A stretch of 57,654 nt of DNA from CAZZCN01 sp964652975 (GCA_964652975.1 CAZZCN010000009.1:1-57654); one strand, 5' to 3'; counted from the stretch's first letter, positions 8,049-16,571 are shown. Numbers and translations: made by a program. Notes: generated by a model from the sequence alone, not told the origin.

Positions 8049-8969
8049 ATGTATGTAGGATTTTTAACAGTTTGTCTTGGGAGCATTCCACTCAAGGAGA
8101 AGGCAAAATGGGCAAGTGAGAACGGTTTCAAGTCATTGGAGATAGCTTGCTGGCCGCATATAAATGACCGCGATTATTCGTCCTGCGATGTTGATGTAGA
8201 AAAGTTGACACAAGAGGAAGCCGATACAATCAAGTCATATTTCGAGAAATACAATCTCACTATTTCATCTCTGGCTTATTATGATAATAACTTGAACAGC
8301 GACCTCGCAAAACGCAAGGCTGCGAACAATCACGTAAAAAAGTGTATTGATGCAGCTGTTATGCTCGGGGTTCCATCTGTCGGAACTTTTGTTGGAAGAA
8401 ATATTGACAAATCAATCAGTGAAAACTTTGAAGAATTTGAACAGGTTTTCGGCGAGCTCGTTGCATACGCCGAAAGCAGGAATGTATTGCTAATGATAGA
8501 AAACTGTCCAATGGAAGGCTGGCAAATACCAGGATTGCCAGGAACAATTTCATTTACACCAGAGCTTTGGGAGGAGATGTTCAGAAGAATTCCAAGTAGA
8601 TACTTTGGTCTCAATTTTGACCCGTCACATCTGTTATTACAAATGATTGACTATTTGCCACTAATCAAGAAGTTCAAGGATCGCATTTTTCACTTTCACG
8701 GCAAGGATACTGAAATTTTTAAAGAAAAATTCAGCTATTATGGAGTATTCAACAAGCAAATTGGTGGTGGTCATAATTTAGGATACTGGAGATACCGCAT
8801 GCCCAGTCTGGGTCAGGTTGACTGGAAAAGCATAATCGCTGAACTCAAAGACATCGGATACGACGGCGTCATAAGCATAGAACACGAGGATCCTCTTTAT
8901 GAAGGAAGCGAGGCTAAAATAAAAGAAGGATTGATTATTGCTAATAACTACCTTAAGGAATTAGTATAA
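8049..8969 (+). CDS. Sugar phosphate isomerase/epimerase-like TIM-barrel protein
   Basis: A 306-residue protein of the xylose isomerase-like / AP endonuclease 2 superfamily. Metal-binding-type positions are visible: Glu in LLMIENCP, Asp/His in LNFDPSHLL, His in RIFHFHGKD and Glu in GVISIEHED near the C-terminus. The start follows AAAAGAGG. It is the first gene after the LacI-type regulator, followed by a Gfo/Idh oxidoreductase, a pairing seen in inositol, keto-sugar and oxidative glycoside-cleavage pathways. The exact substrate is not identifiable. Confidence 0.8.
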   Translation: MYVGFLTVCLGSIPLKEKAKWASENGFKSLEIACWPHINDRDYSSCDVDVEKLTQEEADTIKSYFEKYNLTISSLAYYDNNLNSDLAKRKAANNHVKKCIDAAVMLGVPSVGTFVGRNIDKSISENFEEFEQVFGELVAYAESRNVLLMIENCPMEGWQIPGLPGTISFTPELWEEMFRRIPSRYFGLNFDPSHLLLQMIDYLPLIKKFKDRIFHFHGKDTEIFKEKFSYYGVFNKQIGGGHNLGYWRYRMPSLGQVDWKSIIAELKDIGYDGVISIEHEDPLYEGSEAKIKEGLIIANNYLKELV

Positions 8970-9087
8970 TATTAATGTAAAACAATGCACAGTGATTTAC
9001 CGCGAAAAATATGCTTCAATAATTAAGAGTAAAATATATTATATTATATCTAATATAAATATCATGATAGAAAAGGAGTGAATTAAA

Positions 9088-10245
9088 ATGGCAATAGGAC
9101 AAGGCGACGAGGTATTGAAACAATTTACACCAAAAGCTGAAGAAAGCGCGAAAACATATAGCAGAAAGCTTAAAATAGGAATTATTGGAACGGGATGGAT
9201 AGCGGAATCTCATTTAGAGAGCTATAAGATGATGCCTGATGTTGAAATAGTAGCAGGAGCTGACTTGATCGATGGAAAAGCAGAAAAGTTTTTTAAACAA
9301 TATGGAGTTGAAAACGTAAGATTATATGAAAATCACAAAGCAATGCTGGAGGCAGAAGAGCTCGATGCCGTAAGTATATGCACATATAATTCGACTCATG
9401 CAGAATGCGCTATTGATGCATTGAATAGTGGAGTGCATGTTCTTTTAGAAAAACCGATGTGCATAACAACACAAGAAGCAGTAGAAATAATAAGAGCCGA
9501 AAAGAAAAGTGGAAAAGTGCTTTCAATTGGATTTCAACCTCGTTTTGATGAAAACATGAAGATGGTCAAAAAAATTGTAGATTCCGGCGAACTCGGGGAT
9601 ATTTATTATATTCAAACAGGTGGAGGACGCAGACGAGGGATTCCAAACAGCACCTTTATCGAAAAATCAACCGCAGGGGTCGGAGCTTTGGGCGATATTG
9701 GATGCTATTCGCTTGATCTTGTTCTTAATGCCATAGGCTATCCTAAACCGCTTACTGTCAGCGGGTATACATCAAACTTTTTCGGAACCAATCCTGTTTA
9801 TAATAATCCTGCTGATGCTGCAAGATTTAATGTTGATGACTTTGCAGCTGCGTTTATTCGCTTGGAAGGCGGGATAGTATTGGATTTCAGAATTGCATGG
9901 GCCATGCATGTCGATTCGCCCGGAGATACTATAATCATGGGTAAGAAAGGTGCCTTACGGATACCTTCTTCAGACTGCTGGAATGGCGGAGATATGAGTG
10001 GAGCAATGACAATCTATCATGACTTCGCCGGCAAACAGGTAGAAACTGTAATGCCGATTCTGGTGAATGAGGGTTTTGGCGGGTTGTTTTTCAAAAAAAT
10101 CCGTTCATTTCTTGATGCCATACAGAATAATGAAAAGTCACCGGTCCCAACAAGTCAGATTTTGTATAACCAGGCTATTATTGATGGAATAGTACGCTCT
10201 GCAGAGGCTGGTCGTGAGATAGAAATTGTCATTCCAGAGATTTAG
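9088..10245 (+). CDS. Gfo/Idh/MocA-family NAD(P)-dependent oxidoreductase
   Basis: A 385-residue sugar dehydrogenase-type protein. A Rossmann nucleotide-binding motif (IGIIGTGWIAESH) lies at about residues 28-41, preceded by roughly 25 extra residues. The family EKP motif (VLLEKPMC) supplies the catalytic-site Lys, and the C-terminal domain has the typical GALGDIGCYSLDLV segment. The start follows AAAAGGAGTG. It sits between two TIM-barrel isomerase genes and likely acts on the same sugar or polyol, oxidising it to a keto form. Substrate is inferred only. Confidence 0.85.
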   Translation: MAIGQGDEVLKQFTPKAEESAKTYSRKLKIGIIGTGWIAESHLESYKMMPDVEIVAGADLIDGKAEKFFKQYGVENVRLYENHKAMLEAEELDAVSICTYNSTHAECAIDALNSGVHVLLEKPMCITTQEAVEIIRAEKKSGKVLSIGFQPRFDENMKMVKKIVDSGELGDIYYIQTGGGRRRGIPNSTFIEKSTAGVGALGDIGCYSLDLVLNAIGYPKPLTVSGYTSNFFGTNPVYNNPADAARFNVDDFAAAFIRLEGGIVLDFRIAWAMHVDSPGDTIIMGKKGALRIPSSDCWNGGDMSGAMTIYHDFAGKQVETVMPILVNEGFGGLFFKKIRSFLDAIQNNEKSPVPTSQILYNQAIIDGIVRSAEAGREIEIVIPEI

Positions 10246-10388
10246 TTAAAGTCAGAAACATTTTCAAACGGGAATTTGTGATACCCTACACGTAAGGTGG
10301 AGTACATAAGCACTAGACTTCGAGCAAATTTTTAAAATGCAATAGTGCAACAAACAGCTCTTTCAAGCAGGAGAGGATGGTCGGTAAA

Positions 10389-11117
10389 ATGAAAAATATA
10401 GCATTACAACTTTATTCAGTGAAAGATTTCACCGAAAAGGATTTCATCGGAACAATTCAAAAAATTGCCGGATATGGATACACAGGAGTAGAATTTGCAG
10501 GGTATGGCGGATTGACGGCTGCAGAGCTTAAAAATCTGCTTGTACAAACGGGACTGGCTGCTCATGGAGCACATGTGGGTTATGAAAAATTGACCAGTAA
10601 TCTTGATGGAGAAATCGAATATGCCAGGATGGCCGGTGTGAAATACATAGTATGTCCGCATGCAGATATCAAGACAAAAGATGACGCTTTAAGAATTTCA
10701 GAAGAATTCAAGAAAATAATCGAGAAGTGCAAGGCTAATGGTCTTGGGTTCGCTTATCACAACCACGCTCATGAATTTAACAAAGACAGTGGAGAGTTTT
10801 TACTTGACATACTCTATGATAATACTCCGGGACTTGACATGGAGCTGGATGTCTACTGGGTCGCGTACGCAGGTGTGGATGTTTTCGAATATATGAAAAA
10901 ATTCAATGGCAGACTTCCATTGATCCACTTAAAAGAGATGGCTTTTGATAAGACCAATGTTGACATTGGCAGGGGAATATTAGACTTCCCTGAAATAATC
11001 CGCACGGCTAAGGAACTAGGAACAAGAATATTTATTGTTGAACAGGAAAGCGGTAATGCGGATCAGATGACAAGCGCACAAAGCAACGTTGAATATCTCT
11101 CAAAGATACCTTTGTAA
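10389..11117 (+). CDS. Sugar phosphate isomerase/epimerase-like TIM-barrel protein (second)
   Basis: A protein of about 242 residues in the same superfamily as the 8049-8969 product but shorter and distinct. It opens with IALQLYSVKDF, typical of the family, and contains GFAYHNHAHEF, ELDVYWVAYAG, PLIHLKEM and IVEQESG, which carry the expected metal-binding Glu, Asp and His. The start at 10389 is preferred from family alignment; an in-frame ATG at 10377 lies only 3 bases after AGGAG. It is followed after about 90 bp by another Gfo/Idh gene. Confidence 0.8.
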   Translation: MKNIALQLYSVKDFTEKDFIGTIQKIAGYGYTGVEFAGYGGLTAAELKNLLVQTGLAAHGAHVGYEKLTSNLDGEIEYARMAGVKYIVCPHADIKTKDDALRISEEFKKIIEKCKANGLGFAYHNHAHEFNKDSGEFLLDILYDNTPGLDMELDVYWVAYAGVDVFEYMKKFNGRLPLIHLKEMAFDKTNVDIGRGILDFPEIIRTAKELGTRIFIVEQESGNADQMTSAQSNVEYLSKIPL

Positions 11118-11208
11118 CCTAAAGACAAACTTTATAGAAAAATCAATAGCTTATTGTGAGTGATGAACAAACCTATGTAATTGAAGCAACAGGAAAGTGA
11201 CAAAATTT

Positions 11209-11852
11209 ATGAATATTGGGATAATAGGATTTGGCGGCATGGGTGCATGGCATGCCACACAGCTCAAAACAGTTGACAAGGCAGTGATAGTAGCAGTTTA
11301 CGATATAGATGACACAAGAAACAAGGCTGCCAAAGAACAAGGCTATAAGACACACACATCTTATGTTGATTTTATTAATGACAAAGAAATTCAACTTGTC
11401 ATTATAGCAACACCCAATAATTTTCACAAAGAGATGTCAATAGACTGTTTAAGAGCAGGCAAAAACGTAATATGCGAGAAGCCGGCCATGTTGAACGCAA
11501 AGGACCTTGAAGAAGTCATTGCAGTTGCGAAGAAGTGTGAAAGGGTGTTTTCAGTTCATCAAAACAGACGGTGGGACAGGGATTTCAGAATTGTGCAGAA
11601 ATCACTTGCTGAGAATCTTATAGGAAATCCATTTTATATTGAAAGCCGTGTTCAAGGATCAAAGGGTATACCTGGTGACTGGCGCTGCGAAAAGGTTGCC
11701 GGAGGCGGCATGCTTTTTGACTGGGGAGTTCATCTGATAGACCAGATGATGTGGCTTGTTGACAGTCCTGTTACTGAGATCTATGCACATATTCTCAATG
11801 TAAAATTCGATGTCGACGATAATTTCAAATTATTGCTGAAATTCAAAAATGG
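11209..11852 (+). CDS. Gfo/Idh/MocA-family oxidoreductase (second), 3' end lost in a gap
   Basis: About 214 residues are visible before the scaffold gap at 11853; family members are about 330-390, so a third or more is missing. The Rossmann motif (IGIIGFGGMGAWH), the EKP motif (VICEKPAM) and the GGGMLFDWGVHLIDQM segment are intact. The ATG at 11209 is chosen because AGGAAAG lies about 10 bases upstream; an in-frame GTG at 11197 overlaps that site. The stop codon is not seen; the sequence after the gap belongs to a different gene on the other strand. Confidence 0.82.
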
Positions 11853-11952
11853 NNNNNNNNNNNNNNNNNNNNNNNNNNNNNNNNNNNNNNNNNNNNNNNN
11901 NNNNNNNNNNNNNNNNNNNNNNNNNNNNNNNNNNNNNNNNNNNNNNNNNNNN
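11853..11952. other. Scaffold gap (100 N)
   Basis: Exactly 100 N. It removes the 3' ends of two convergent genes: the Gfo/Idh oxidoreductase and the DUF960 gene. No repeat is visible at its edges, and more genes could be hidden in it. Confidence 0.95.
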
Positions 11953-12107
11953 GAGTGAATAATGTGCTGACTGCTTAAATTGAATATTTGCAGATAATCC
12001 TTCTCCGGTACGTCCATCGTATCAATTGCATTCCACATGAAATACTGTAAAAAAGTTGGAACTGTCGAGTCAACTCCGGTAGTCACATATTTTCCCTTGT
12101 CAAACAT
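11953..12107 (-). CDS. DUF960-family protein, C-terminus lost in a gap
   Basis: 51 residues of the N-terminus are visible on the minus strand. KGKYVTTGVDSTVPTFLQ, FMWNAIDTM and DYLQIFNL match the DUF960 pattern, a small family of unknown function frequent in Firmicutes phages and mobile elements. AAGGAG lies 5 bases before the ATG. The remainder is in the gap. Family call is from motif memory. Confidence 0.6.
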
Positions 12108-12273
12108 ACATACTCCTTAATATCGAATTATTCTGTTTAATAAATTTTTCACAATGCACAAGGCTAAACAATTGTTGTGATAACCAGTCTAATTCATCGA
12201 TCAAAAACATTCCATAGTATACATATCAAAAAGCAAAATATATTACTATAATATTTTCTTAGCTTGAAATCTA

Positions 12274-12303
12274 TTGACGAAAGTATCATAATTCTGATAC
12301 AAT
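12274..12303 (+). promoter_or_regulatory. Promoter and palindromic operator of the toxin-antitoxin operon
   Basis: TTGACG at 12274-12279 and TACAAT at 12298-12303 are 18 bases apart. Between them lies a perfect inverted repeat, GTATCA-TAATTC-TGATAC (12283-12300), that fills the spacer and touches the -10 box. This is the expected place for the antitoxin, alone or with toxin, to repress its own transcription. Confidence 0.7.
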
Positions 12304-12337
12304 TACAGCATGAATAATGATATTGGAGGTGCACTAA

Positions 12338-12610
12338 ATGCCAAGTATTAGACCTATTTCAGACTTGAGAAACAACTCAAACGATATTTCCGAATATTGC
12401 CATAGCGCTCACGAACCGGTTTTTATAACAAAAAATGGAGTCGGTGATTTAGTTGTAATGAGTGTCGAAGCATATGAATACCAGCAATCATTACTAAAAC
12501 TTTATTCAGCTCTTTCCGAGGCTGAAGCTGAAATCTCAAAAGGTGACGATGGCGAAGATTTCTTTGAGGTTGCCAGAAAACTGAGGAACAGCGTTAATGG
12601 TAGAATATGA
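12338..12610 (+). CDS. Type II antitoxin, Phd/YefM family
   Basis: A 90-residue DNA-binding antitoxin. The N-terminal Phd/YefM fold is clear (IRPISDLRNNSNDISEYC, then EPVFITKNGVGDLVVMSVEAY), with a charged C-terminal tail expected to wrap the toxin. GGAGG precedes the start. The gene overlaps the toxin start by 14 bp, so translation is coupled. A palindromic operator sits in its promoter. Confidence 0.88.
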   Translation: MPSIRPISDLRNNSNDISEYCHSAHEPVFITKNGVGDLVVMSVEAYEYQQSLLKLYSALSEAEAEISKGDDGEDFFEVARKLRNSVNGRI

Positions 12611-12899
12611 TATTCGAATTTTCAGCGTTGCCAAAAGAGACCTGTTAGATATTGTTGACTACGTCAATACACTATCGCCTATTGCCGCTATGAATCTGTA
12701 CGACAGTATCATTGAGAAAATAAGTGCTTTAAGGCATATGCCTGAAAGATGCCCGTTTGTAAAGGATGTTAATCTAAGACTAAGAGGTTACAGGGTATTA
12801 ATTGCAGAAAACTACCTTGTTTTTTTCATTATTGATAAACAAACAGTCGGTATTAGAAGAATTATTTACGGCAAGAGAAATTTTGAGCTTTTACTCTGA
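12597..12899 (+). CDS. Type II toxin, RelE/ParE family
   Basis: A 100-residue protein with the RelE/ParE fold: AKRDLLDIVDYVNTLSP in the helical hairpin, ALRHMPERCPFV, RGYRVLIAENYLVFFIID and the C-terminal IIYGKRNFELLL. RelE members cut mRNA on the ribosome and ParE members poison gyrase; the sequence alone does not decide which. It starts inside the antitoxin gene. The pair looks intact. Confidence 0.88.
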   Translation: MVEYDIRIFSVAKRDLLDIVDYVNTLSPIAAMNLYDSIIEKISALRHMPERCPFVKDVNLRLRGYRVLIAENYLVFFIIDKQTVGIRRIIYGKRNFELLL

Positions 12900-12966
12900 A
12901 AATTCCATAAAAATTCAATAGTAATTCCATGAAAAATCACAATGCAAATATTATGAAAAATTCATA

Positions 12967-12995
12967 TTGACACATCTCAACAAACGGCGTATGAT
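12967..12995 (+). promoter_or_regulatory. Promoter of panT-coaX
   Basis: TTGACA at 12967-12972, a 17-base spacer and TATGAT at 12990-12995, about 78 bp before the panT start. Confidence 0.75.
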
Positions 12996-13072
12996 AGCCA
13001 CAATACTAAAAGCATTGTATCTTGGCACTCTTTTACAGGAGGCATAAAAGAACAGTAGCAGGAGGAAGTATC

Positions 13073-13765
13073 ATGGAAGACAGGAAATCGGGTGACGACT
13101 CATTCGTTACACAGAGCAACTCAGAATCAGACAAATCAAGACAAATTCAAACAACAGACCGTAAGAGCGTAATCCACGCAAGAACCCTCAGACTTACACA
13201 ACTGGCCATGCTAAGCGCCATAATAATTTTAATGGCATTTACGCCATTGGGTTATTTCAAGTACGCTCCTTTGGGATTGTCCATAACATTGTTGACAATT
13301 CCGGTGGTAATCGGTGCTATCATGATGGGACCTGTCGAAGGCGCTATACTGGGTGCTGTTTTCGGTGCCACAAGTTTTATCCAGTGTTTCGGACTCGATG
13401 CTTTTGGCGCAGCTCTACTGGCAATAAACCCGTTATTAACTTTTATATTATGTCTGCTTCCCAGAATTCTTATAGGATTTATAAGCGGGTATGCATACAA
13501 AGGACTTGAGAAAATCAAATCAAAGCAGGCACTTTCGTATGGACTTTCAGCTGTCGTAGGTGCTTTGACGAATACAGTTTTTTTTATCGGATTATTGATA
13601 CTCTTTTTTGGAAATACAGAATTTATAAAGTCCATCGGAGGTATTATCACACTTGCCAAAGTTGTAATTTCAATCAATGTATTGGTCGAAGTTGTAATTT
13701 GTACGGTAATTGTTACAGTTCTGGCAAAGGCCATCGGGATATTCTTAAAGCGCAGACGGACTTGA
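13073..13765 (+). CDS. panT: ECF transporter S component, probable pantothenate-specific PanT
   Basis: A 230-residue integral membrane protein with about six hydrophobic helices after a polar N-terminus of roughly 45 residues. The ECF S-component pattern is visible (LTQLAMLSAIIILMAF, then a small-residue-rich GPVEGAILGAVFGATSF). The ATG at 13073 is chosen because AGGAGGAAG precedes it. It lies 49 bp before coaX, which consumes pantothenate, so PanT is the natural substrate assignment; this rests on context. It has no ATPase of its own and would use the shared ECF module at 50.9-54.0 kb. Confidence 0.75.
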   Translation: MEDRKSGDDSFVTQSNSESDKSRQIQTTDRKSVIHARTLRLTQLAMLSAIIILMAFTPLGYFKYAPLGLSITLLTIPVVIGAIMMGPVEGAILGAVFGATSFIQCFGLDAFGAALLAINPLLTFILCLLPRILIGFISGYAYKGLEKIKSKQALSYGLSAVVGALTNTVFFIGLLILFFGNTEFIKSIGGIITLAKVVISINVLVEVVICTVIVTVLAKAIGIFLKRRRT

Positions 13766-13814
13766 GTTCAGAGGTCACAGTAATATAAAGTGACTTGGAT
13801 TGGAGAATTAAGCT

Positions 13815-14594
13815 ATGATACTTGCAATTGACATTGGCAATACAAATGTTGTGATGGGATGTATAGACGAGAATAAAATATACTTTGAGGCAAGGTTGTC
13901 GACTAATCATACCAAGACATATGAACAATATGCAGTAGAACTCAAGAACATTATTGAATTGTATGATTTTGACATCGGGCAGATAGAAGGCAGCATAATT
14001 TCCTGCGTTGTTCCTCCTCTAACCAACATAATAAGACAGGCTGTAAAGCTCGTAACCAAGCTGGAACCGCTTGTTGTGGGTCCAGGCGTAAAGACTGGCC
14101 TCAACATTATGACTGATAATCCGGGGCAACTTGGCAGCGATCTGGTAGTCGGGGCGGTAGCGGCAATGGCGCAATATAGTTGTCCGATGATAATATTTGA
14201 CCTAGGCACGGCAACAACAGTATCGGTTATTGACGAGAACAAGACATTTCTTGGAGGATCGATTTTTCCCGGAGTCAACATATCGCTTGAAGCTCTTACA
14301 CAACGCACATCTCAGCTACCCAAGATAAGCCTCGAAAGTCCCTCTAAAATTATAGGAACCAATACCATTGACAGCATGAACAGCGGAATAGTCCTTGGTA
14401 ATGCATCTATGGTTGATGGCATGATAGGCAGAATTGAGCGGGAGACAAATCGTAAATATACTGTCTTAGCAACCGGTGGACTGGCAGGACTTATTGCAAA
14501 GCATTGTGAACGCGAAGTGATTTATGATCCCGACTTAATGATTAAGGGACTTCTCTTGATATACCGTAGGAATGTCAAATCGAAAAGCAAATGA
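13815..14594 (+). CDS. coaX: Type III pantothenate kinase
   Basis: Phosphorylates pantothenate in the first step of coenzyme A synthesis; 259 residues, normal length. It starts with the phosphate-binding motif MILAIDIGNTNVVMG. GSDLVVGAVAAM, IFDLGTATTVSVID (second phosphate motif) and the late LATGGLAGLI segment are all present. Type III enzymes are not inhibited by CoA and need a monovalent cation. It is downstream of the probable pantothenate S component, so uptake and activation are likely co-expressed. Confidence 0.95.
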   Translation: MILAIDIGNTNVVMGCIDENKIYFEARLSTNHTKTYEQYAVELKNIIELYDFDIGQIEGSIISCVVPPLTNIIRQAVKLVTKLEPLVVGPGVKTGLNIMTDNPGQLGSDLVVGAVAAMAQYSCPMIIFDLGTATTVSVIDENKTFLGGSIFPGVNISLEALTQRTSQLPKISLESPSKIIGTNTIDSMNSGIVLGNASMVDGMIGRIERETNRKYTVLATGGLAGLIAKHCEREVIYDPDLMIKGLLLIYRRNVKSKSK

Positions 14595-14885
14595 ATGGAA
14601 CACTTTTTTCCCAAACAACAAGCATAAAAAATGACAAAAAATGACAAGAAATGAATAGAAAAACATCATAATACACTGTAAAATGAACGACATCAGGATA
14701 AACANNNNNNNNNNNNNNNNNNNNNNNNNNNNNNNNNNNNNNNNNNNNNNNNNNNNNNNNNNNNNNNNNNNNNNNNNNNNNNNNNNNNNNNNNNNNNNNN
14801 NNNNTGTTACTATAGCAAACATATTTATGTTATATAATTGAAAATACGACAAAATAGTTTGCCGAATGCGTTTTGATAACATATA
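14595..14885. other. Intergenic region with a scaffold gap (14705-14804)
   Basis: No gene is visible on either side of the 100-N gap. The left part is A-rich with repeats of AAAAATGACA. The right part carries ATAGCAAACATATTTATG followed by TTATATAA, similar to 6341-6366 behind rplL, and the first half of a large inverted repeat around the ribU promoter. Confidence 0.5.
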
Positions 14886-14910
14886 TGTTATACTACTTAT
14901 TTCAAAACGC
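14868..14910 (+). promoter_or_regulatory. Extended -10 promoter within nested palindromes ahead of the FMN riboswitch
   Basis: TGT-TATACT at 14886-14894 is an extended -10 box; the -35 region is poor. The site is inside an outer inverted repeat, GCGTTTTGA (14868-14876) / TCAAAACGC (14902-14910), and beside a perfect 16-bp palindrome, ATAACATATATGTTAT (14876-14891). Transcription from here would start near 14901, just before the riboswitch. Confidence 0.5.
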
Positions 14911-14933
14911 TATATCCTTACAATTAAATATGT

Positions 14934-15077
14934 TTCGGGGCAGGGCGTAATTCCCTACCGGCGGTGAAAGGCAGTATGGTGATTTAAAAGTCACTTGCAA
15001 GCAGTAAGCCCGCGAGCTTTAATTAGCAGACAAGGTTAGAATCCTTGGCCGACAGTAAAGTCTGGATGGAAGAAACA
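14934..15077 (+). ncRNA. FMN riboswitch (RFN element)
   Basis: Conserved words of the FMN aptamer occur in order: CGGGGCAGGGCGTAATTCCC, CCGGCGGTGAAAG, AAGCCCGCGAGC, AATCCTTGGCCGACAGT and GTCTGGATGGAAGAAA. It lies ahead of a terminator (15124-15156) and the riboflavin transporter gene ribU. FMN binding should favour the terminator and switch ribU off. This is a secure identification. Confidence 0.96.
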
Positions 15078-15123
15078 AAAGATATTGAAATTCCTATATT
15101 GGAGTGATTCAATTTCAAACCAT

Positions 15124-15156
15124 GAGCCCCGATGCATTGCACGGGGCTTTTTATTT
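15124..15156 (+). terminator. Riboswitch-controlled terminator
   Basis: AGCCCCG (15125-15131) pairs with CGGGGCT (15142-15148), followed by a T run. It is the expression platform of the FMN riboswitch, in the usual position 45 bases after the aptamer. Confidence 0.9.
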
Positions 15157-15412
15157 TGCCGGGATTTATATCTTAAACACATTAATGGAGAATCACAGCA
15201 CAGGCTTAAATACACATAAGCAAAAACAGATCAGGTCAAAACAAGCAACACAATGCAAAGATGATTTATAGGGAGCAGAAAAGAGTTAACATAAACAAAG
15301 ATATAGATAAGACATAGATATTAAAACAAAAGTAAAAACGAAAAGCAAAAAAAATGTAATAGCAAAAGCAATAACAAAAGCAATAACAAAACAATACTAA
15401 AACAATAAAAAT
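15157..15412. other. Long A-rich untranslated spacer before ribU
   Basis: About 255 bp with no gene. The second half is strongly A-rich on the + strand and contains a short direct repeat (AAAAGCAATAAC, 12-bp period) near 15364-15390. It would leave an unusually long, mostly unstructured stretch between the riboswitch terminator and the ribU ribosome binding site. Confidence 0.5.
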
Positions 15413-15425
15413 GGAGGAATCACAA

Positions 15426-16091
15426 ATGAAAAAAATGACATCAAAACAAAGAACAAACTGGATTGCAAAAAGCGGTATACTGGCTGCAGTTGCCATAGTA
15501 CTAATGTATTTACAATTTCCACTTCCGTTTATGCCGGGCTTTCTGCAGTTCGACTTCAGTGAAGTTCCTGTACTACTGGCAGCATTTGCCCTTGGACCGG
15601 TAAGTGCCGTGATAGTTGAACTGATAAAAAATCTGGCACATCTGCCTGCAACACAGACCGGAGGAGTCGGTGAACTTGCAAACTTTCTCATTGGCTGCGC
15701 TTTTGTGGTACCGGCATCAATTATTTATCGGATGAACAAGTGCAAGAAGATGGCAGTAACAGCAATGCTTTCTGGAACGCTGTTTATGACACTTTTTGCC
15801 AGCATGTTAAACTACTTCTTCATGATTCCTTTTTATGTCAAGGTGATGGGTTTTCCACTTGAAGCAATAATAGGAATGACGGCAGGGGCTGGCAATACAT
15901 TGGTTAGCGATCTCAAGACACTTATTGTTTTTGTATTCGTACCGTTTAATCTTTTCAAAGGCATTATTGTTTCATTAATTGTTGCGATAATATACAAAAG
16001 ACTGAGCAGCATACTTCACAAAGGTGACAATAACGGACAAAACAATTATAATAACTCTCAGAACAATGACAAAAATACATGTGAAGAGTAA
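15426..16091 (+). CDS. ribU: ECF transporter S component, riboflavin-specific RibU
   Basis: A 221-residue membrane protein that binds riboflavin for uptake. Typical segments are SGILAAVAIVLMYLQFPLPF, the conserved FLQFDFSEVPVLLAAFALGP, and ELIKNLAHLPATQTGGVGEL. The ATG at 15426 follows GGAGGA; the ATG at 15411 overlaps the ribosome binding site. An FMN riboswitch controls it. It has no local ATPase and should use the shared EcfAAT module. The last 25 residues are Asn-rich. Confidence 0.93.
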   Translation: MKKMTSKQRTNWIAKSGILAAVAIVLMYLQFPLPFMPGFLQFDFSEVPVLLAAFALGPVSAVIVELIKNLAHLPATQTGGVGELANFLIGCAFVVPASIIYRMNKCKKMAVTAMLSGTLFMTLFASMLNYFFMIPFYVKVMGFPLEAIIGMTAGAGNTLVSDLKTLIVFVFVPFNLFKGIIVSLIVAIIYKRLSSILHKGDNNGQNNYNNSQNNDKNTCEE

Positions 16092-16103
16092 ACGCTGATA
16101 ATT

Positions 16104-16571
16104 ATGAAATATATACATAATGATACTATTAGAGAAAAAGACACGGTCTTATTCCGTGTAATAATAAGCCTCCTGCTTTTATTAGCAGGAGGTCTGTTAA
16201 TTTTTTTGCTCCTTCAATATGATCCGGTAAATGCAGGTAAACGTGCAATATATCTTTTTTGCCCCCTTAATAAACTGACCGGGTTATACTGTCCAGGATG
16301 TGGTATGACGAGGGCTGGATTTGACATTTTACATTTTGACATTATATCTGCAATACACAACAACGCCTTGATAGTGTTTGTTTTCGGACCTTTTGCTGCG
16401 TATATGGCTTTGCGTGAGTATCTTTTTTTCATAATGCAAAAGCATGTATTGCCTTTTCCAAAACTTAAGACATGGATGATTATCCTCATTGTTATAATTA
16501 CAGTGGCTTTTACAATTTTGCGCAACCTGCCATTTGCACCATTCAACTGGATTGCACCAACCGGGTATTGA
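16104..16571 (+). CDS. DUF2752-family membrane protein
   Basis: A 155-residue protein with three or four membrane helices and the DUF2752 signature CPGCGMTRA following LTGLY. A Cys pair in this motif recalls metal or disulfide chemistry, but the family function is unknown. It begins 12 bp after ribU with no obvious ribosome binding site, so it may depend on ribU translation. A second DUF2752 protein lies at 17377-17844 on the other strand. Confidence 0.8.
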   Translation: MKYIHNDTIREKDTVLFRVIISLLLLLAGGLLIFLLLQYDPVNAGKRAIYLFCPLNKLTGLYCPGCGMTRAGFDILHFDIISAIHNNALIVFVFGPFAAYMALREYLFFIMQKHVLPFPKLKTWMIILIVIITVAFTILRNLPFAPFNWIAPTGY

